The position numbers and the translations under genes are program-made. Below are positions 40,741 to 43,689 of a DNA stretch of 43,689 nucleotides, piece after piece (the first letter of the stretch is position 1; each line of letters opens with the position of its first letter). The DNA lies in NCBI GenBank assembly GCA_021789495.1, contig JAJYJM010000017.1, positions 1 to 43,689 on the forward strand. Direction: 5' to 3'. Origin of the DNA: Nitrospirota bacterium (GTDB taxonomy: Bacteria > Nitrospirota > JACRHJ01). The notes under the pieces are model-generated. The model saw only the letters and a program-made list of their open reading frames with translations. It was not told where the DNA came from and made no database searches.

Positions 40741-42098
40741 GACTCGTCTCCCCTGAAAGAGTCAATCAGCCTGCGAACTTCGGAGAGTTTTACGCCGCGC
40801 CCCCTGAGGGCGCTCAAGACGCTGGTAAGTAGCCTTCCCGGTCTCATCCAGAACTTCTTGTACGCCTTGAAAAGTAACTCCCGCAGTTCTTCCGGCGAGA
40901 GATAATCGGAGCGGATTACCGGATGCGTGCAGTCGAACTTCTCCCAGTCCGTAGTCAGCAGTCTTCCGGACATATCCTGCCATAGCTCCGTGCCGGGAAA
41001 GGGCGTCAGCAGCGTGTACTGGACTCCGCCAGTTTTCAGGTCTATCGAAAACTTTATGGTGTTCTCTATCATTTCCCTTGTCTCGTCCGGCGCGCCAAGT
41101 ATATATGCGGCAAGCGTCTCTATCCTGTTCTTTCGCAGAAGGTCTACCGCTTTTTTCGCCATTTCAGGATCCGTTCTTTTTGCGAATCTATCCAATATCC
41201 CCTGGTTTGCCGATTCTATGCCCATAAAGACATACCTGCACCCGGAGCGGCCCATCATTTCCACCATCTCCGGGTTTTTGAGTATGTTGTCCACGCGTGA
41301 AAAACACCACCACCTTATGTCCAGCCCTTCGTCGATAATTCTCCTGCACAGGTCTACGACGCGGCGCGGGTCAATGGTGAAATTATCGTCCACGAACGCC
41401 ACACCGCCATATCCGTATATCCCCACTGCAAGCCTTATTTCCGACATCAGGCTGTCAACGGAACGCGCCCTCCATTTTCGCCCCGCGTATCTGTGCGAGG
41501 CGCAGAAACGGCATCCGCTTGGGCATCCCCGTGAAGATACAATCGAGGTTATCTTCCTCTTTGCCATCTCAAGACTTCTGTACCTGTCCATCTTCAGCAG
41601 GTCGCGCGCAGGGTATGGGAGCGCGTCGAGATTCTGAGGAGGGGTGCGGTCGGGATTTCTGATTAATGAGTCGTTATTTATATATGATATGCCGTGGATG
41701 CCGCCTGGGCCGTCTCCTCTTTCCAGAGCATCCGCCAGTTCGACCGCCGTCTCTTCCGCTTCCCCGCGAAGGACATAGTCCACGGAGCCTTCGCGCAGAG
41801 TTTCTTCGTCCATGAACGTGACGTGCGGCCCGCCGGCCATAACAGCAGCGCCTGCGGCCCCGGCCTGCGAGGCTATATCCATCAACTTCTTATGACGGCA
41901 CGTATCCCCGGATACGCCGACAAGGTCGAATCTCGAATAATCGGGAGGCGAGTGTTCGACGTTGAAGTCGTGGATTTGGACATCGTGGCCCGCCTCGCGC
42001 AGGGTCGAGGCGATGTAAGCGATCCCAAGGGGTGGTACGATAAAACCTACTTTTGTAAAGGCATTGTCCGAGGGGGTATTGACCAGCAGCACGCGCAT
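40737..42098 (-). CDS. B12-binding-domain radical SAM enzyme
   Basis: 453 residues. The N-terminal Rossmann-like cobalamin-binding domain (residues 1-140: VLLVNTPSD, PPLGIAYIASTLREAGHDV, MAGGPHVTFMDEE, DYVLRGEAEET) lacks the DxHxxG histidine, common in this class. Radical SAM domain: cluster motif CPSGCRFC near 192, then FVDDNFTIDPRRV, MGIESANQGILDRFAKRT, and the later PFPGTELW. Resembles BchE/Mmp10-type class B enzymes doing methylation, cyclisation or lipid modification; the product cannot be told from sequence. Adjacent era and thioesterase genes give no clear hint. Confidence 0.88.
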   Translation of the reverse strand: MRVLLVNTPSDNAFTKVGFIVPPLGIAYIASTLREAGHDVQIHDFNVEHSPPDYSRFDLVGVSGDTCRHKKLMDIASQAGAAGAAVMAGGPHVTFMDEETLREGSVDYVLRGEAEETAVELADALERGDGPGGIHGISYINNDSLIRNPDRTPPQNLDALPYPARDLLKMDRYRSLEMAKRKITSIVSSRGCPSGCRFCASHRYAGRKWRARSVDSLMSEIRLAVGIYGYGGVAFVDDNFTIDPRRVVDLCRRIIDEGLDIRWWCFSRVDNILKNPEMVEMMGRSGCRYVFMGIESANQGILDRFAKRTDPEMAKKAVDLLRKNRIETLAAYILGAPDETREMIENTIKFSIDLKTGGVQYTLLTPFPGTELWQDMSGRLLTTDWEKFDCTHPVIRSDYLSPEELRELLFKAYKKFWMRPGRLLTSVLSALRGRGVKLSEVRRLIDSFRGDES

Positions 42099-42985
42099 TA
42101 TTTATAGCCCATTTCCCGAAGCGCGCCGGGCTTCTCGCGCCAGTCGCTCTTCACCTTGACCCAAAGCTCCAGGTATATCGGGGAGCCTAAAAGCCGCTCA
42201 ATATCGCGCCTTGCGGCCTGGCCGATTTTCTTGAGCATCTGCCCGTTTGCGCCGATTATAATTCCCTTGTGCGAGTCCTTCTCGACATATATATCGGCCC
42301 GCGTGAATATTTTTTCTCCGCGCTCCTTCATTTCCTCCACCAGGACGGCAGTGGAATAGGGCACTTCGTCGCTGGTCATCCGGAATATCTTTTCGCGGAT
42401 AATCTCGGCGGCGATAAAACGCTCCGGCTGCCGGGTCATCTCGTCTTCCGGGTAATATTGCGGCCCTTCCGGGAGATAGCCGATTATGGTGTCTTTAAGG
42501 TCGGAGACGTTTTCTCCCTTAAGCGACGAGACCGGTATTATCTCCCGGAAATTATATATAGACGAATATTTATTTATAAGCGGCAGAAGCGAATCCTTGC
42601 GAACCAGGTCGGTCTTATTTATCACAAGGAACACCTTCGTTTTCAGTCCCTTCAGGAATTCTATTATCTCTCTTTCGTCCTCGCCGCGACTTTTATCCGC
42701 CTCGACCATGAAAAGAACCAAATCGACTTCCTCGCAAGCCTCCTTTGCCGTGTTCACCATATACTCGTTCAGCAGCCCCTTTGGCCTGTGCAGGCCTGGA
42801 GTATCGAGGAATATGACTTGCGCATCCGGCAGAGTCAGGATACCGGTGATGCGGTTCCGCGTCGTCTGTGGCCTGTCGGAGACGATTGAAATCTTCTCCC
42901 CGACAAGGGCGTTCAGAAGCGTGGACTTTCCCGCGTTAGGGCGCCCGATAATGGCGACGAACCCGGACTTGAATTTATTATTCAT
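42098..42985 (-). CDS. era: GTPase Era
   Basis: 295 residues from the ATG at 42985, with AAGGTGG upstream and a four-base ATGA overlap with the ubiX stop; a GTG at 42991 is less likely. G1 GRPNAGKST (near 13-21), G3 DTPGLHRPKG, G4 NKTDLV, and the C-terminal KH domain (IIGANGQMLKKIGQAARRDIERLLG, in part IIGANGQMLKKIG). Binds 16S rRNA near its 3' end and is required for 30S maturation. The stop overlaps the start of the radical SAM gene by one base. Confidence 0.96.
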   Translation of the reverse strand: MNNKFKSGFVAIIGRPNAGKSTLLNALVGEKISIVSDRPQTTRNRITGILTLPDAQVIFLDTPGLHRPKGLLNEYMVNTAKEACEEVDLVLFMVEADKSRGEDEREIIEFLKGLKTKVFLVINKTDLVRKDSLLPLINKYSSIYNFREIIPVSSLKGENVSDLKDTIIGYLPEGPQYYPEDEMTRQPERFIAAEIIREKIFRMTSDEVPYSTAVLVEEMKERGEKIFTRADIYVEKDSHKGIIIGANGQMLKKIGQAARRDIERLLGSPIYLELWVKVKSDWREKPGALREMGYK

Positions 42986-43575
42986 TTCCACCTTCTATAT
43001 AAATCATTGTTTATGCCAAGAAGGTCAAGCCCGCGCCCGGCCACACTATCTATTATATCCTGAATCGTCTTCGGCTTGTTGTAAAATCCCGGCATGGCGG
43101 GAAGGATATGGACGCCAAGGCGTGCAAGTTTCAGCATGTTCTCCAGGTGTATCGCGGAAAGCGGCGTCTCGCGCGGAATCAGCACCAGAGCCCGATGCTC
43201 TTTCAGCACTACGTCCGCTGCGCGCTCGATGAGGTTATTTGCGTACCCGTTTGCGACTCCGGAGAGAGTCTTCATGGAGCACGGCGCGATAACCATCCCG
43301 GAGGTCTCGAAGGAGCCGCTCGATACGGGCGCATGGAGGTCGTCTTCAGGATAAAATATAATTGATTTTTTATCTATTCTCAGTTTGTCGGCGATTATCG
43401 CAGAGGCGCTATTCATCCCGGAAATATCCACGCCGGTCTCGTCTTTCATTATGAGAATGCCTTCGCGGCTGGCCGTGACTATTACCTCGTGCCCGGTGTC
43501 CGCAAGGCCCTTGATTACGGAAAGTCCGTACGCGCTTCCGGACGCCCCGCTGATAGCGACAATATATCTACACAT
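42982..43575 (-). CDS. ubiX: Flavin prenyltransferase UbiX
   Basis: 197 residues. YIVAISGASGSAYGLSVIKGL (in part AISGASGSAYG, residues 7-17) binds FMN; later blocks SGSFETSGMVIAPCSMKTLSG, IERAADVVLKEHRALVLIPRETPLS and LARLGVHILPAMPGFY are diagnostic. Makes the prenylated FMN used by UbiD-type decarboxylases in quinone or aromatic-acid metabolism. Overlaps ubiA by eight bases, so the two are co-translated. Confidence 0.95.
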   Translation of the reverse strand: MCRYIVAISGASGSAYGLSVIKGLADTGHEVIVTASREGILIMKDETGVDISGMNSASAIIADKLRIDKKSIIFYPEDDLHAPVSSGSFETSGMVIAPCSMKTLSGVANGYANNLIERAADVVLKEHRALVLIPRETPLSAIHLENMLKLARLGVHILPAMPGFYNKPKTIQDIIDSVAGRGLDLLGINNDLYRRWK

Positions 43576-43689
43576 ATGACCTCAATAATACCGCTCCCGC
43601 GGTGAAGATAAAAATCGTAACGCTTATGTAGCCGTTCATGTTGAAGAACGCCGCGTCGAGCTTCTTCAGGTCTCCGCCACGTATAAGCA
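43568..43689 (-). CDS. ubiA: UbiA-type prenyltransferase, C-terminal end (partial)
   Basis: Only the last 39 residues lie inside the window (frame entering at 43687). They read GDLKKLDAAFFNMNGYISVT followed by a hydrophobic helix ending in RSYV and TAG at 43570-43568. The AFFNMNGYIS segment just before the last membrane helix is typical of 4-hydroxybenzoate polyprenyltransferases (UbiA/MqnP branch). The overlap with ubiX supports this. The 5' part is outside the window. Confidence 0.72.
   Translation of the reverse strand, partial: LIRGGDLKKLDAAFFNMNGYISVTIFIFTAGAVLLRSYV

Overview
The window is about 43.7 kb of moderately GC-rich, gene-dense bacterial chromosome. Gene content is a complete 14-gene complex I operon whose NuoG resembles a formate dehydrogenase, an anaerobic indolepyruvate:ferredoxin oxidoreductase, a split transketolase, an MglA-type GTPase, and many TTG/GTG starts. 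This suits an anaerobic or facultative Gram-negative of the Nitrospirota/Desulfobacterota type. That placement is inference; the 3' end of a 23S rRNA and a 5S rRNA at the left edge could settle it.

Layout. (1) 1-437: end of an rRNA operon (23S 3' end, 5S, terminator), with two copies of a palindromic repeat in the 23S-5S spacer. (2) 492-1710: three tandem paralogous small secreted proteins with four conserved cysteines, then tRNA-Leu(CAA) on the minus strand. (3) 2073-8142, plus strand: a conserved hypothetical gene, split transketolase, an FtsE-type ATPase without FtsX, a PhnP-like metallo-hydrolase, a methyltransferase and bioA. (4) 8159-12738, minus strand: rplI, dnaB, an ABC-F ATPase and a possible acetoacetate-decarboxylase-fold protein. 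(5) 12872-15407, plus: tRNA-Thr(CGU) and iorAB; iorA carries an in-frame palindromic insertion. (6) 15454-20434, minus: a Fur-family regulator, uvrC, truA and an AMIN/amidase_3 cell-wall amidase. (7) 20582-24504, plus: der, a YihY/BrkB membrane protein, an MglA-like GTPase with a long coiled-coil tail and a small zinc ribbon. (8) 24634-39515, plus: nuoABCDEFGHIJKLMN behind a good sigma70-type promoter, with short palindromic repeats of four kinds at five gene junctions. (9) 39516-40290: no convincing protein gene, but a strong promoter followed by about 455 nt rich in long complementary helices, a candidate large structured RNA. (10) 40291-43689, minus: overlapping ubiA (partial), ubiX, era, a B12-binding radical SAM enzyme and a YbgC-type thioesterase.

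Working together: the nuo genes encode the respiratory NADH (or other low-potential donor):quinone oxidoreductase. UbiA/UbiX point to quinone or prenylated-cofactor synthesis, IorAB supplies reduced ferredoxin from aromatic 2-oxo acids, and der, era, rplI, truA, dnaB and uvrC are housekeeping genes for ribosome, replication and repair. The most unusual items are the unassigned structured-RNA region after nuoN, the tandem Cys-rich secreted family, the palindrome translated inside iorA, and the repeat-studded nuo operon.
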